Source: Hylemonella gracilis str. Niagara R
GTDB lineage: Bacteria; Pseudomonadota; Gammaproteobacteria; Burkholderiales; Burkholderiaceae_C
NCBI RefSeq assembly: GCF_000600295.1
Contig: NZ_JEMG01000001.1
Location: forward strand, 2,797,278-2,861,277
Length of the DNA: 64,000 nucleotides
Direction: 5' to 3'
Under the pieces are notes generated by a model, which was not told where the DNA came from, did not search any database, and saw only the letters and a list, made by a program, of their open reading frames with translations. Position numbers and translations under genes: made by a program. Below, piece after piece: positions 53,988 to 63,325 of the stretch; the stretch's first letter is position 1; every line of letters starts with the position of its first letter.

Positions 53988-55927
53988 CCTCTTCCACCCC
54001 GACGCCGCCGACCGCCAGCGCCCCGGCAGCCACGCCGAAAAAAGTTCGCTTCTTCCGCTTCTCCGCGCTGCTGCCATTTGCACTGATCACCGCGCTGATC
54101 GTCGCGGGCTACCTGATCTTCTTCGACCGCCTCGTCAAGCGCGGCCTGGAAGCCACCTTCACCGCCATGAACGGCGCCCGGGTCGAGATCGGCAGTTTCG
54201 ACTTCAGCCTGCTCGACACCTCGGTCCAGACGCGCGGCATCCAATGGACGGACGCCGACGCGCCGATGAAGAACCTCTTCGAGATCGGCGCCACGGACTT
54301 CACGCTCCAGTCCAGCCCCTGGTCCGTCGGCAAGTTCGTGGTCACGCGCATGGCGGTCGAGGATCTGCGTTTCGACACCGAGCGCACAACGTCCGGCGCC
54401 CTGCCCCGCGAGAAGAACACCTCGGCCACCGGCCCGTCGACCGATGCGGGCGCGTCCGGCAACATGGCCGCGTCCATCGAGGCCTTCGCCAAGGGCATCG
54501 ACTACCAGGCCATCGCCGGCAAGATCGGTCAACCCGAGGACATTCCGGCCGTGCGTCTGGGCAAGGAACTGGAGGACAAGGTCCAGGCACGCTCCGACCT
54601 TTGGAAGGAGCGCCTGCCTGGGCTGACCGACCTGAGCGATCTGCAGGCGACGTCGGACGAAATCCAGGCCATCTCGAGGCGCAAGTACAAGCTGCCCGAG
54701 GATCTGCCGCAGCTGCGCAAGGATCTGGACACCTTGAAGGACGCGAAGCAGCGGTTGCACGCCAAACAGGACGCCTTGAAGCAGGCCCGACAAGGCCTGC
54801 AGACCGACATGAACGAACTGCAGGCCGGCTACGCGCAGGTCAACGCGCTGCGCGAGGCCAAGCTGAAGGATCTGCTGATCGACCCGCAAGGTGACCTGTT
54901 CAGCGCCAGCAACATCCTGTCGGCCCTGCTCGGCGCTTCGCTGGTGGACAGCGCGCGCAAGTACCTGGGGTATTACGACAAGTTCAAGGGTTACCTCCCC
55001 GAGCAAAAGCAGACCGCCGAGGCCAAGGTCGTGCAGCAGGAGCGCGCCCGTGGCACCACGGTGGACTTCGTGCGCGCGGGCGCCCTGCCTTCGGTGTACA
55101 TCGGTCAGATCGATGTGTCGGGACGTTACGAGACGGCCGTGTTGTCGGGCACCGTGCGCAATGCCAGTTCCGACCTGACGTACCAGCCCCTGCTGCTCAA
55201 CGTGGATTTCCGCGACGCACAAAACAACGCGAACCTTGCCACCCTGAGCGGTTCCATGTCGGGCACCAAGCAAGGACTGAACTCCAACATCCAGCTGAGC
55301 CTGCGGCAGTCACCACTGCAGCGCTTGACCAGCGGCGTGGACAACAAGTACCTCGCGGGCATGGACGGCAAGGCCGACATCCGCGCCGTGCTGAACGACA
55401 CCCCTGAAAGTCTCTCGCTGGCCCTGCGCATCGAAGGGCGTGACGTGGGCCTGAAGCTGAAACCGGACAGCATGGGCAAGGACATGGAACGTCTGCTGAG
55501 CGCGGTGCTGACACGCATCGATCTGCTGACCGTGGACCTGGCCTACGTCAGGACCACGGGCCCGGACGGGAAACTGCGAACCACCACCCGCCTGCGCAGC
55601 AATCTGGAGCCCCTCCTGAACGCACGACTGCGCGCCTACGTGGACGCCGAAGTCGCGAAGTTCAACCGCGAACTGCGCACCCGCTTTGACGCCGAGGTCG
55701 ACCAGGCCCTCGCGCCCCTGAAACAGAAACTCGACGGCTTCGACCAGAGTGGCACCCTTTCCGCCGCGCTCGGCGACGCCGACAAGCTGGACGCGGCCCG
55801 TGCCAAGCTGGAACAAGACCTGGAGCAGAAGATCAAGGCCGAAGAAAATCGGCTCAAATCAAAAGCCAACGACAGGCTGGACAAGCAAAAGGAGAAGCTT
55901 GAAAACAAGCTGAAGAGTCTGCGTTGA
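53984..55927 (+). CDS. TIGR03545-type protein with one membrane anchor and a long coiled coil
   Basis: A 647-residue protein. One membrane helix (ALLPFALITALIVAGYLIFF, residues about 25-50) anchors a large periplasmic or outer part. Residues about 205-300 and the C-terminal 100 are charged coiled coils (LRKDLDTLKDAKQRLHAKQD, EQDLEQKIKAEENRLKSKAN). Beta-rich stretches between them (RIDLLTVDLAYVRTTGPDGK) recall AsmA-like proteins, without firm evidence. It is coupled to the TIGR03546-type gene by overlap. Function unknown. Confidence 0.65.
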   Translation: MTSSTPTPPTASAPAATPKKVRFFRFSALLPFALITALIVAGYLIFFDRLVKRGLEATFTAMNGARVEIGSFDFSLLDTSVQTRGIQWTDADAPMKNLFEIGATDFTLQSSPWSVGKFVVTRMAVEDLRFDTERTTSGALPREKNTSATGPSTDAGASGNMAASIEAFAKGIDYQAIAGKIGQPEDIPAVRLGKELEDKVQARSDLWKERLPGLTDLSDLQATSDEIQAISRRKYKLPEDLPQLRKDLDTLKDAKQRLHAKQDALKQARQGLQTDMNELQAGYAQVNALREAKLKDLLIDPQGDLFSASNILSALLGASLVDSARKYLGYYDKFKGYLPEQKQTAEAKVVQQERARGTTVDFVRAGALPSVYIGQIDVSGRYETAVLSGTVRNASSDLTYQPLLLNVDFRDAQNNANLATLSGSMSGTKQGLNSNIQLSLRQSPLQRLTSGVDNKYLAGMDGKADIRAVLNDTPESLSLALRIEGRDVGLKLKPDSMGKDMERLLSAVLTRIDLLTVDLAYVRTTGPDGKLRTTTRLRSNLEPLLNARLRAYVDAEVAKFNRELRTRFDAEVDQALAPLKQKLDGFDQSGTLSAALGDADKLDAARAKLEQDLEQKIKAEENRLKSKANDRLDKQKEKLENKLKSLR

Positions 55928-55948
55928 AGTACTTGGCATCCCCATGAA

Positions 55949-55980
55949 AAAGCGGGCGACCTGTATGGGCCGCCCGCTTT
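55949..55980 (-). terminator. intrinsic terminator of ilvD
   Basis: A 10-bp stem, aaagcgggcg (55949-55958) with cgcccgcttt (55971-55980) and a 12-nt loop. On the minus strand the stem is followed by TTTTT, after the ilvD stop. It may also end the convergent TIGR03545-type gene weakly. Confidence 0.8.
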
Positions 55981-56026
55981 CCTGCAACGGTTCTTCTGGC
56001 TGTAGCGCTGGTGTCCCGCTGCCGGA

Positions 56027-57898
56027 TCAATCCCCCAGCAGGGACAGATCCCGTACCGCGCCCTTGTCCGCCGACATGGCCAGCAGCGCATAGGCCTTGA
56101 GCGCGGCCGAGACCTTGCGCGGACGGGGCTTGGCGGGCTTCCAGCCTTTCTGGTCCTGCTCGGCGCGGCGCTTGGCCAGCTCCTCGTCGCTGACCAGCAC
56201 GTTGATGCCGCGGTTGGGGATGTCGATGCGGATGCGGTCGCCGTTCTTCACCAGGCCGATCGCGCCACCCGCCGCCGCCTCGGGCGAGCAGTGGCCGATG
56301 GACAGGCCGGACGTACCGCCGGAGAAACGACCATCGGTCAGCAGGGCGCAGGCCTTGCCCAGGCCCTTGGACTTGATGTAGCTGGTGGGGTAGAGCATTT
56401 CCTGCATGCCGGGGCCGCCCTTGGGGCCTTCGTAGCGCACCACGACCACATCACCGGCCTTGACCTGGTCACCCAGGATGTGTTCCACGGCCTCGTCCTG
56501 CGACTCGACCACATGCGCCGGGCCTTCGAAGACCAGCAGGCTGTCGTCCACGCCCGCCGTCTTCACCACACAACCATTGAGCGCGATGTTGCCGAACAAC
56601 ACGGCCAGACCACCTTCCTTGGAGAAGGCATGGTCGTAGGCGCGGATGCAGCCTTCGGCGCGGTCTGTGTCCAGACTGGGCCAGCGCGTGGACTGACTGA
56701 AGGCCACCTGGGTCGGGATGCCCGCAGGCCCGGCCATGTAGAAGGTCTTGACGGCTTCGGAGGGCTTGCGCGCGATGTCCCATTCGTCGAGCGCATGCTT
56801 GAGGGTCTTGCTGTGCACGGTCGGCACATCGGTGTGCAGCTTGCCCGCGCGGTCCAGCTCACCCAGGATGGCCATGATGCCGCCCGCGCGGTGCACGTCC
56901 TCGATGTGGTACTTGTTGGTGTTGGGCGCGACCTTGCAGAGCTGGGGCACCGTGCGCGAGAGGCGGTCGATGTCGTCCATCGTGAAATCGATCTCGGCCT
57001 CCTGGGCCACGGCCAGCAGGTGCAGGATGGTGTTGGTGGAACCGCCCATGGCGATGTCCAGCGTGATCGCGTTCTCGAAGGCCTTGAAGCCCATGGAACG
57101 CGGCAGCACCGTGGCATCGTCCTGCTCGTAATAACGCTTGCAGAGTTCCACCACCAGATGGCCGGCGCGCTTGAACAGCTGTTCGCGGTCGGCGTGCGTG
57201 GCCACCACGGTGCCGTTGCCCGGCAGGGACAGGCCCAGGGCCTCGGTCAGGCAGTTCATGGAGTTGGCCGTGAACATGCCCGAGCAGGAACCGCAGGTCG
57301 GGCAAGCGGAGCGCTCGACCTCAGCCAGATCGGCGTCGCTGACCTTGTCATCGGCGGCCATGACCATGGCGTCGATCAGGTCCAGCTTCTTGATCTGGAT
57401 GGTCTGCGTGCCCGGTGTGGCGCCCGGCACGGCCAGGCGCACCTTGCCCGCTTCCATCGGTCCGCCGGAAACAAACACCACGGGAATGTTCAGCCGCATG
57501 GCGGCCATCAGCATACCGGGCGTGATCTTGTCGCAGTTGGAGATGCAGACCATGGCATCCGCGCAGTGCGCATTGACCATGTACTCCACCGAGTCCGCGA
57601 TGATGTCGCGGCTGGGCAGCGAGTAAAGCATGCCATCGTGGCCCATGGCGATGCCGTCATCGACCGCGATGGTGTTGAATTCCTTGGCCACGCCGCCGGC
57701 GGCCTCAATCTCGCGCGCCACCAGTTGGCCCAGGTCCTTCAGGTGGACGTGGCCGGGCACGAACTGCGTGAAGCTGTTGACGACGGCGATGATGGGTTTG
57801 CTGAAGTCGCCATCCTTCATGCCGGTGGCGCGCCAGAGCGAACGGGCTCCGGCCATGTTGCGGCCGGCGGTGGAAGTGAGTGAACGGTAGGCAGGCAT
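56027..57898 (-). CDS. ilvD: dihydroxy-acid dehydratase
   Basis: Dehydrates dihydroxy-isovalerate and dihydroxy-methylvalerate in valine/isoleucine synthesis. The 623-residue protein carries the [2Fe-2S] (or [4Fe-4S]) cysteines in [11 protein letters not shown] and [15 protein letters not shown], and the C-terminal [20 protein letters not shown] region and [16 protein letters not shown]. It is full-length and followed by an intrinsic terminator; the paralogue at the right edge is a sugar-acid member. Confidence 0.95.
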   Translation of the reverse strand: MPAYRSLTSTAGRNMAGARSLWRATGMKDGDFSKPIIAVVNSFTQFVPGHVHLKDLGQLVAREIEAAGGVAKEFNTIAVDDGIAMGHDGMLYSLPSRDIIADSVEYMVNAHCADAMVCISNCDKITPGMLMAAMRLNIPVVFVSGGPMEAGKVRLAVPGATPGTQTIQIKKLDLIDAMVMAADDKVSDADLAEVERSACPTCGSCSGMFTANSMNCLTEALGLSLPGNGTVVATHADREQLFKRAGHLVVELCKRYYEQDDATVLPRSMGFKAFENAITLDIAMGGSTNTILHLLAVAQEAEIDFTMDDIDRLSRTVPQLCKVAPNTNKYHIEDVHRAGGIMAILGELDRAGKLHTDVPTVHSKTLKHALDEWDIARKPSEAVKTFYMAGPAGIPTQVAFSQSTRWPSLDTDRAEGCIRAYDHAFSKEGGLAVLFGNIALNGCVVKTAGVDDSLLVFEGPAHVVESQDEAVEHILGDQVKAGDVVVVRYEGPKGGPGMQEMLYPTSYIKSKGLGKACALLTDGRFSGGTSGLSIGHCSPEAAAGGAIGLVKNGDRIRIDIPNRGINVLVSDEELAKRRAEQDQKGWKPAKPRPRKVSAALKAYALLAMSADKGAVRDLSLLGD

Positions 57899-58076
57899 AG
57901 GAGTCTCGAAACGAAGCGGAAAAGGGAAAACCCGGCGGGGTCAATCAAGAAACTCGGCCCACATCTTGTGGTGTGAGGCCTTGCTGGATTCGGGCGACGC
58001 TTTTGACGGAATAGAGCCCTACAATTCTTGCATCCATTATCCTCTCAACCCCATACACGCCTTCCCGAGGAGTTCC

Positions 58077-58403
58077 ATGAAAACCACTTCGCGCGCCGTC
58101 CTTTCCGCCCTGTTCACCAGCGCCGCACTCGCGTCCTTCAGCACCTCCGCCCTGGCGGACCAGGCCCTGGCCCAGGCCAAGAACTGCATGGCCTGCCATC
58201 AAGTGGCCGTGAAGGTGGTCGGCCCGTCCTACAAGGACGTGGCCAAGAAATACGCGAACGACAAGAACGCCTTGGCCATGCTGACCACCAAGATCATGAA
58301 GGGGGGTTCTGGCGTCTGGGGTCAGATCCCCATGCCGGCCAACCCGCAGGTCAGCGAAGCCGAGGCAAAGAAGCTGGCGGCCTGGGTGTTGAGCCAGAAG
58401 TAA
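58077..58403 (+). CDS. periplasmic class I cytochrome c
   Basis: A 108-residue monohaem cytochrome exported by a signal peptide (AVLSALFTSAALASFSTSAL). The haem site is NCMACHQ, and the axial methionine lies in QIPMPANPQVSE, giving a c551/c8-like protein of about 80 mature residues. The ATG at 58077 follows a GAGGAG site; earlier in-frame starts overlap the ilvD promoter. A strong terminator follows, so it is a single-gene unit. Redox partner not evident. Confidence 0.92.
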   Translation: MKTTSRAVLSALFTSAALASFSTSALADQALAQAKNCMACHQVAVKVVGPSYKDVAKKYANDKNALAMLTTKIMKGGSGVWGQIPMPANPQVSEAEAKKLAAWVLSQK

Positions 58404-58437
58404 AAACGGCTGGCTCGCCTCCTCATTTCCATCCAAG

Positions 58438-58464
58438 AAAACGCGCCCGTGCAGGGCGCGTTTT
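58438..58464 (+). terminator. intrinsic terminator of the cytochrome c gene
   Basis: 11-bp stem (aaaacgcgccc with gggcgcgtttt), 5-nt loop, followed by the T-run ending at 58465. It lies 34 bp past the stop. Confidence 0.9.
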
Positions 58465-58475
58465 TCATTTCCCGT

Positions 58476-60095
58476 TCAAAAGGGGCTGAGTCGCCAGCCC
58501 GTCTCCATGGCTTCCAGCCGGTCAGTCAGTTCCAGGCGCCGCAGGAAGGCCTCATCATGCGACACCACGAGCAGCGCGCCGGTGTAGCCACGCAGCAGGG
58601 TTTCCAGGGCTTCCAGCGAGGGCAGGTCCAAATGGTTACTTGGTTCGTCGAGCAAAAGCAGTTGCGCGGGCGGGTTGGCGTAAAGCGCTAGGGCCAGAGC
58701 CGCCTTCAGGCGCTCGCCGCCGCTCAACTGCCCGCTGGGCAGTGCCAACCTGTGCGCGTCCAGCCCGAGTTGGGCCAGCTTCATGCGCCAGGCGCTTTCG
58801 CCGGCGGCGGGGTCCGTTTCCAGTGCCTGATCTATGACGGTGAGTCGAAGCGACAGACCGGTCACATGCTGGTCGAGGTACGCGGCCGGCACCGACACAA
58901 TGCAGCGCCCCGCGAGTGGCGCTTGCGCGCCGGACAGCACCTTGAGCAGCGTGGACTTGCCGCAGCCATTTGGCCCTATCACACCGACGCGCTGCTGGCC
59001 ATGCAGGGCGAGGTCTACCGTTCGCGTGGCGGCGGACGCAGGCAGCAAGGGCAGCACGACCTCCTCCAACAAGGCCACGCGGCGCCCAGCCGCGGCCCGC
59101 GCCGGCGCCATGTGCAGGGTGATGCGTGTTTCGTCGGCGAGCTGCCGCGCCGCATCACGCACGCCCTCGTCCAGCCGCTCGCGCAGCGCCTCCCGCCGCC
59201 GCAGCGCCTGGCCAGCGGAGGCCTCGCTGCGTTCCTTCTGACGTCCCAGCAGAATCTTCGCCTGGTTGGCTTCACGCCCGCGCTGTCGGCCCTGAGCCTG
59301 CCGCCGTTGCAATTGATCGTGCTGCTCACGCAAGGCGCGTTGTTCGCGTTGGCGCTCCTGCTTACGCTGGTCCAGCAACTGCAGCGCGGTGGCCTGCTCG
59401 TCGGTCTTGCGCTCGGCGTAGAAACTGTAGGCCCCGCCGTAGCTGCGCAGCCCCTGGGCGGAAAGTTCCACGATGCAGTCCATCGCCTCCAGCAACTCAC
59501 GGTCATGGCTGATGACGATCAAGCCCCGTGGCCAGCGACGCAGCTGCTCGATCAAGGCCAGGCGATGGGGCCGATCCAGGTGGTTGCTGGGTTCGTCCAA
59601 CAGGAGGAGTTCGGCATCGGACAGCATGGCCCCGGCCAATGCCGCCCGCATGACCTCGCCACCGCTCAGCTGCCGCGCGGGCGCGTCCGCGCGCAGATGG
59701 CCCAAGCCCGCGCGCTCCAGCTCGGCCTGCAGGCGTTGCCGGATGTCCCAGCGATCCGCCAGCCTCTCGAAATCCTCCGGGGCCACACTGCCCGCTTCGA
59801 TGCGCAGCAGGGCATCCAGCGCCGGGCGTAGGCCCACCAGATCGGCGACCGTCGCGCCATCCGCGGGCGTGACCTGCTGCGCCAGGTAATGCACCCGACG
59901 GTGGCGCACGCAGCGCCCCGAGGAAGGCGCGATCTCGCCGGCCAGCATGCGCGCCAGCATCGTCTTGCCCACGCCATTGCGCCCCACCAGACCGGTGTGA
60001 CGCAGGTCGAAGCTGTAATGGAGATTGGAAAAAAGTGCGCGCCCGTCGGGCAGAACGCAGGAGACGCCTTCCAGCGTCAAGAGGGTATTCGTCAT
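58476..60095 (-). CDS. ABC-F family ATPase
   Basis: A 539-residue soluble protein with two ABC domains and no membrane part. Domain 1 has Walker A GRNGVGKTML and signature LSGGEVMRAALA; domain 2 has GPNGCGKSTLLKVLSG and LSGGERLKAALA. They are joined by a charged, glutamine/arginine-rich linker (DQRKQERQREQRALREQHDQ). ABC-F proteins act on the ribosome. Which member this is (Uup-like, YheS-like, other) cannot be told. Confidence 0.85.
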   Translation of the reverse strand: MTNTLLTLEGVSCVLPDGRALFSNLHYSFDLRHTGLVGRNGVGKTMLARMLAGEIAPSSGRCVRHRRVHYLAQQVTPADGATVADLVGLRPALDALLRIEAGSVAPEDFERLADRWDIRQRLQAELERAGLGHLRADAPARQLSGGEVMRAALAGAMLSDAELLLLDEPSNHLDRPHRLALIEQLRRWPRGLIVISHDRELLEAMDCIVELSAQGLRSYGGAYSFYAERKTDEQATALQLLDQRKQERQREQRALREQHDQLQRRQAQGRQRGREANQAKILLGRQKERSEASAGQALRRREALRERLDEGVRDAARQLADETRITLHMAPARAAAGRRVALLEEVVLPLLPASAATRTVDLALHGQQRVGVIGPNGCGKSTLLKVLSGAQAPLAGRCIVSVPAAYLDQHVTGLSLRLTVIDQALETDPAAGESAWRMKLAQLGLDAHRLALPSGQLSGGERLKAALALALYANPPAQLLLLDEPSNHLDLPSLEALETLLRGYTGALLVVSHDEAFLRRLELTDRLEAMETGWRLSPF

Positions 60096-60155
60096 GACTC
60101 ATGTGCAAGGAAACCATTCACGCCCCGGCGCCAGGCGCGGGGACCGAAGAGTCAG

Positions 60156-60172
60156 GCCGTCTGGGAGACGGC
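60156..60172. repeat. short perfect hairpin in the ABC-F/TRAP gap
   Basis: gccgtct-ggg-agacggc, a 7-bp stem with a 3-nt loop, in the 182-bp stretch between the ABC-F gene and dctM. No gene is seen here. Role unknown. Confidence 0.4.
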
Positions 60173-60244
60173 GGCATCCATGTCACATGAATCGAATACC
60201 TCGTGGTGCAATGAGCAGGCGGCAAGTATGCCGCAAAGACATCG

Positions 60245-60264
60245 TGGGGCCCCGCAAGGCCCCA
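60245..60264 (-). terminator. possible terminator after the TRAP operon
   Basis: Stem tggggcc/ggcccca (7 bp, 6-nt loop), just downstream of the dctM stop on the minus strand. There is no T-run. Confidence 0.4.
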
Positions 60265-60277
60265 GCGACTCCAGCAG

Positions 60278-61561
60278 TTACCCACCCATCAAAAAGCGCG
60301 CGGGCCAGATCACCGTCTGCGGGAAGAGTGTCATGATCAGCAACACGGCGAACTCGGCCCACATGAAGGGCAGGACGCCCCTGAAGATCTGGTCCATCTT
60401 CATGCGCCCCACGCCCGCCACCACGTTCAGCACCGTGCCCACCGGGGGCGTGATCAGGCCGATGGAGTTGTTGATGATGAAGAGCACGCCGAAGTAGATC
60501 GGGTCGATGCCGGCGGCCTTGATCACGGGCATCAGCACCGGCGTCATGATCAGGATGGTGGGCGTCATGTCCATGGCCGTGCCCACGGCCATCACCAGCA
60601 CCATGATGGCCAGCAGCAGCAACGTCTGGTTGTCCATCAGGGGTTCGAGCAGGGCCACCAGTTGCTGGGGAATGTTGGCCACGGTGATCAGCCAGGACGA
60701 CACCATGGCGGCCGCCACCAGGAACATCACCACCGCCGAGGTCTTGGCGGCGTTGACGAAGACCGGCACCAGGTCCTTGAGCGAGAGCTCGCGGTACACC
60801 ACGGTGGCGACGAAGAGCGCGTAGACGGCAGCGACCACAGCCGATTCGGTGGGCGTGAACACACCCATGCGCAGGCCAACAATGATGATCAGCGGCAGCA
60901 TCAAGGCCCAGGCCGCTTCACGCGCCGCCTTCCAGACTTCGCCTGGCATTTTTTTCGGCGGCGGTTGCAGCGTTCCGTTGCGGCAAAGCAGCCACCAGGT
61001 GATAGCGAGGCCGAGGCCGATCATGATGCCGGGGAAGATGCCGGCGATGAAGAGCTTGCCGATGGACAGGTTGGCGGACACCCCGAAGATCACGAAGGCA
61101 ATGCTGGGCGGGATGATGGGACCGATCACGGCGGTGGCCGAAATCAGGCCGCCCGCCGACTGCTTGGAATGCCCGGCCGCCGTCATCATCGGCAGCAGCA
61201 AGGCTGTGAGCGCCGCCGCATCGGCGACGGCCGAACCCGACAGGGACGACAGCAAACAGCCCGCGAGGATGGTCACGTAACCCAGACCGCCGCGCACATG
61301 GCCTACCAGGGCCATGGCCAGATTCACGATGCGTCGCGACAGGCCGCCCGTGTTCATGATCTCACCGGCCAGCATGAAAAAAGGCACGGCCAGCAGCGGA
61401 AAACTGTCGGCGCCATTGATGAAGTTCTGCGCCAGGATCTGGGCTTCGAACAGATCGAGATGCCACATCAGGGCGACACCGCTGGCCAGCAGGGCGAAGG
61501 CAATGGGCATGCCCAGGGCCATCGCGCCGATCAGGCTACCGAGAAAAATGAAAATCGTCAT
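60278..61561 (-). CDS. dctM: TRAP transporter large permease (DctM)
   Basis: Ion-coupled permease subunit of a tripartite ATP-independent periplasmic transporter, 427 residues with about 12 helices. GSAVADAAALTALLLPMM, GVFTPTESAVVAAVYALFV and INNSIGLITPPVGTVLNVV are conserved DctM segments. It follows dctQ by 6 bp. The binding protein is not in the window and probably lies to the right of the edge. Context suggests a sugar acid as substrate. Confidence 0.92.
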   Translation of the reverse strand: MTIFIFLGSLIGAMALGMPIAFALLASGVALMWHLDLFEAQILAQNFINGADSFPLLAVPFFMLAGEIMNTGGLSRRIVNLAMALVGHVRGGLGYVTILAGCLLSSLSGSAVADAAALTALLLPMMTAAGHSKQSAGGLISATAVIGPIIPPSIAFVIFGVSANLSIGKLFIAGIFPGIMIGLGLAITWWLLCRNGTLQPPPKKMPGEVWKAAREAAWALMLPLIIIVGLRMGVFTPTESAVVAAVYALFVATVVYRELSLKDLVPVFVNAAKTSAVVMFLVAAAMVSSWLITVANIPQQLVALLEPLMDNQTLLLLAIMVLVMAVGTAMDMTPTILIMTPVLMPVIKAAGIDPIYFGVLFIINNSIGLITPPVGTVLNVVAGVGRMKMDQIFRGVLPFMWAEFAVLLIMTLFPQTVIWPARFLMGG

Positions 61562-61567
61562 GGTGCT

Positions 61568-62107
61568 TCAAGCCTTCTTCACGCCCACGGACGCGATCGA
61601 TTCCTCGGACTCCGTGCTCATGACCAGTGCCTGCCCCTTGGCGCCGCCGGACAGAACCCGGAACAGGCGCAGGACAAGCAAGACACCGGCGCCGACCGAG
61701 AACACCACGCCCGAGGCATAGAACACTGCCATCGTCAAACCGGTGACGGGGGCCGTCGTATCGGCGTTGAGCAGGGTCTGCTGCCAACTGCCCTTGAGGC
61801 ACAACCAAGTCAGGTAAATCATGATCAGGTGCGCCAACACGTAGCAAACCTTCTTGCCACCCATCGACAGGCGTGACACCAGCATGTCGGTACCGAGGTG
61901 GGCGTTCTCGTGGATGGCGGCGATGCCGCCCAGGAAGGTGATCCAGACGAAAAGCCAACGCGACATTTCCTCGCTGATGGCGATGCCCGAGTTGAAGACG
62001 TAGCGCAGCACCACGTTGCCGAAAACCAGCACCACCATGATGGCCAGGGCCAGGGCGATGGTGAGGTTCAGGAAGCGGCAAATCCTGTCCAGAATGGCGT
62101 CCAGCAT
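61568..62107 (-). CDS. dctQ: TRAP transporter small permease (DctQ)
   Basis: Small membrane subunit, 179 residues with four helices; the motif EEMSRWLFVWITFLGG is typical of DctQ. The ATG at 62107 is preceded by GGGAGG; a start at 62131 overlaps the upstream gene and is less likely. It is paired with dctM. Confidence 0.9.
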   Translation of the reverse strand: MLDAILDRICRFLNLTIALALAIMVVLVFGNVVLRYVFNSGIAISEEMSRWLFVWITFLGGIAAIHENAHLGTDMLVSRLSMGGKKVCYVLAHLIMIYLTWLCLKGSWQQTLLNADTTAPVTGLTMAVFYASGVVFSVGAGVLLVLRLFRVLSGGAKGQALVMSTESEESIASVGVKKA

Positions 62108-62117
62108 GAGCGCCTCC

Positions 62118-63317
62118 CTAGAGCGTGGCATCTTGCAACAGACCGCGCCGGGCCAGGTTGCCGATCAGGGCACGCAGGCCGAAGCGCCAGGGTGGCGCGG
62201 CCTCGCAATGCGTGACGCGATTGACCAGGGCGCCGAGCCGGGGGCTGCGGATCGTCACCAGATCGCCCAGCTTGTGGGTGAACCCACCGCCCGGACGATC
62301 ACGGTCCTCGATGGGCGCGAACAGCGTGCCGAGGAAGAGCACGAAACCATCGGGGTATTGATGCATGGCCACGGTCTGCGCGACGATGTCGGCCGGGTCG
62401 CGGCTGATGCGGCTCATGAGATTGATGCCACGCAGCTCGAAGTTGTCCTCGCCGATCACATGCAGGTGCACGGTTTCCTGGCGCACGTCATCCAGCGTGT
62501 AGCCCGCGTCGAACAGGCGGATGAAGGGGCCGATGGCGCAGGACGCGTTGTTGTCCTTGGACTTGCCCAGCAGCAGCGCGCTGCGGCCTTCGATGTCGCG
62601 CAAGTTGACGTCATTGCCCAGGGTCGCGCCCACGATGCTGTTGCGGCTGTTGACCGCCAGCACGACCTCGGGCTCGGGGTTGTTCCAGGAGGAATCGGAG
62701 CGGATGCCGATGTCGTCGCCGCAACCCACCGAGGCCATGGCCTGGGTCTTGGTGAAGACCTCCACGTCCGGGCCGATGCCCACCTCCAGGTACTGTGACC
62801 ACAGGCCCTTTTTCTGCAGCAGCGCCTTGAGTTCCATGGCCTCGGGCGAGCCGGGCTTGATCTCCGAGAGATCGCCACCGATCAGCGAGACCACCTGGGT
62901 ACGCAGCTCATTGGCCAGGCTGGCGTCACCGCGCGCCTGTTCCTCGATCACGCGCTCGATCAGGCTGGACGCGAAGGTCACGCCGCTGGCCTTGACGGCC
63001 TGCAGATCACAGGGCGCCAGCAGCCAGGGGCGACGCACATCGCGCGTGCCCGGCAGGCTGTTGGCCAGCAGCTCGTCCACGCTGCACAGGCGCTGTCCGG
63101 GCGTGCCACGCACGGCCCGGGCCGGCTGGTCCGCGTCCAGCAGCGTGCTCATGGTGGGATAGACGCGGCTCAGATCAAACACGCCCTCAGGCCGGAGCGC
63201 CACGACGGCAGGCCCGGCGTGGTCGCCGGGCACCCACACCCGCCCCACCAGGGTGCCGGCCAGGCCGTCCTCGGGCAGGATGGACGCGGGTTTGGGTAAT
63301 TTGGAAGTCGAAGTCAT
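62118..63317 (-). CDS. fumarylacetoacetate hydrolase-family protein, XylX-like
   Basis: A 399-residue member of the FAH superfamily, probably a 2-keto-3-deoxy sugar-acid dehydratase like XylX of oxidative (Weimberg-type) pentose pathways. KDNNASCAIGPFIRLFDAGY and SDSSWNNPEPEVVLAVNSR are the conserved catalytic/metal regions. It lies between an IlvD/Edd dehydratase and TRAP permease genes, the expected pathway order. The exact sugar acid cannot be read. The ATG at 63317 is chosen; it is 8 bp after the dehydratase stop. Confidence 0.78.
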   Translation of the reverse strand: MTSTSKLPKPASILPEDGLAGTLVGRVWVPGDHAGPAVVALRPEGVFDLSRVYPTMSTLLDADQPARAVRGTPGQRLCSVDELLANSLPGTRDVRRPWLLAPCDLQAVKASGVTFASSLIERVIEEQARGDASLANELRTQVVSLIGGDLSEIKPGSPEAMELKALLQKKGLWSQYLEVGIGPDVEVFTKTQAMASVGCGDDIGIRSDSSWNNPEPEVVLAVNSRNSIVGATLGNDVNLRDIEGRSALLLGKSKDNNASCAIGPFIRLFDAGYTLDDVRQETVHLHVIGEDNFELRGINLMSRISRDPADIVAQTVAMHQYPDGFVLFLGTLFAPIEDRDRPGGGFTHKLGDLVTIRSPRLGALVNRVTHCEAAPPWRFGLRALIGNLARRGLLQDATL

Positions 63318-63325
63318 GTGTGTCC

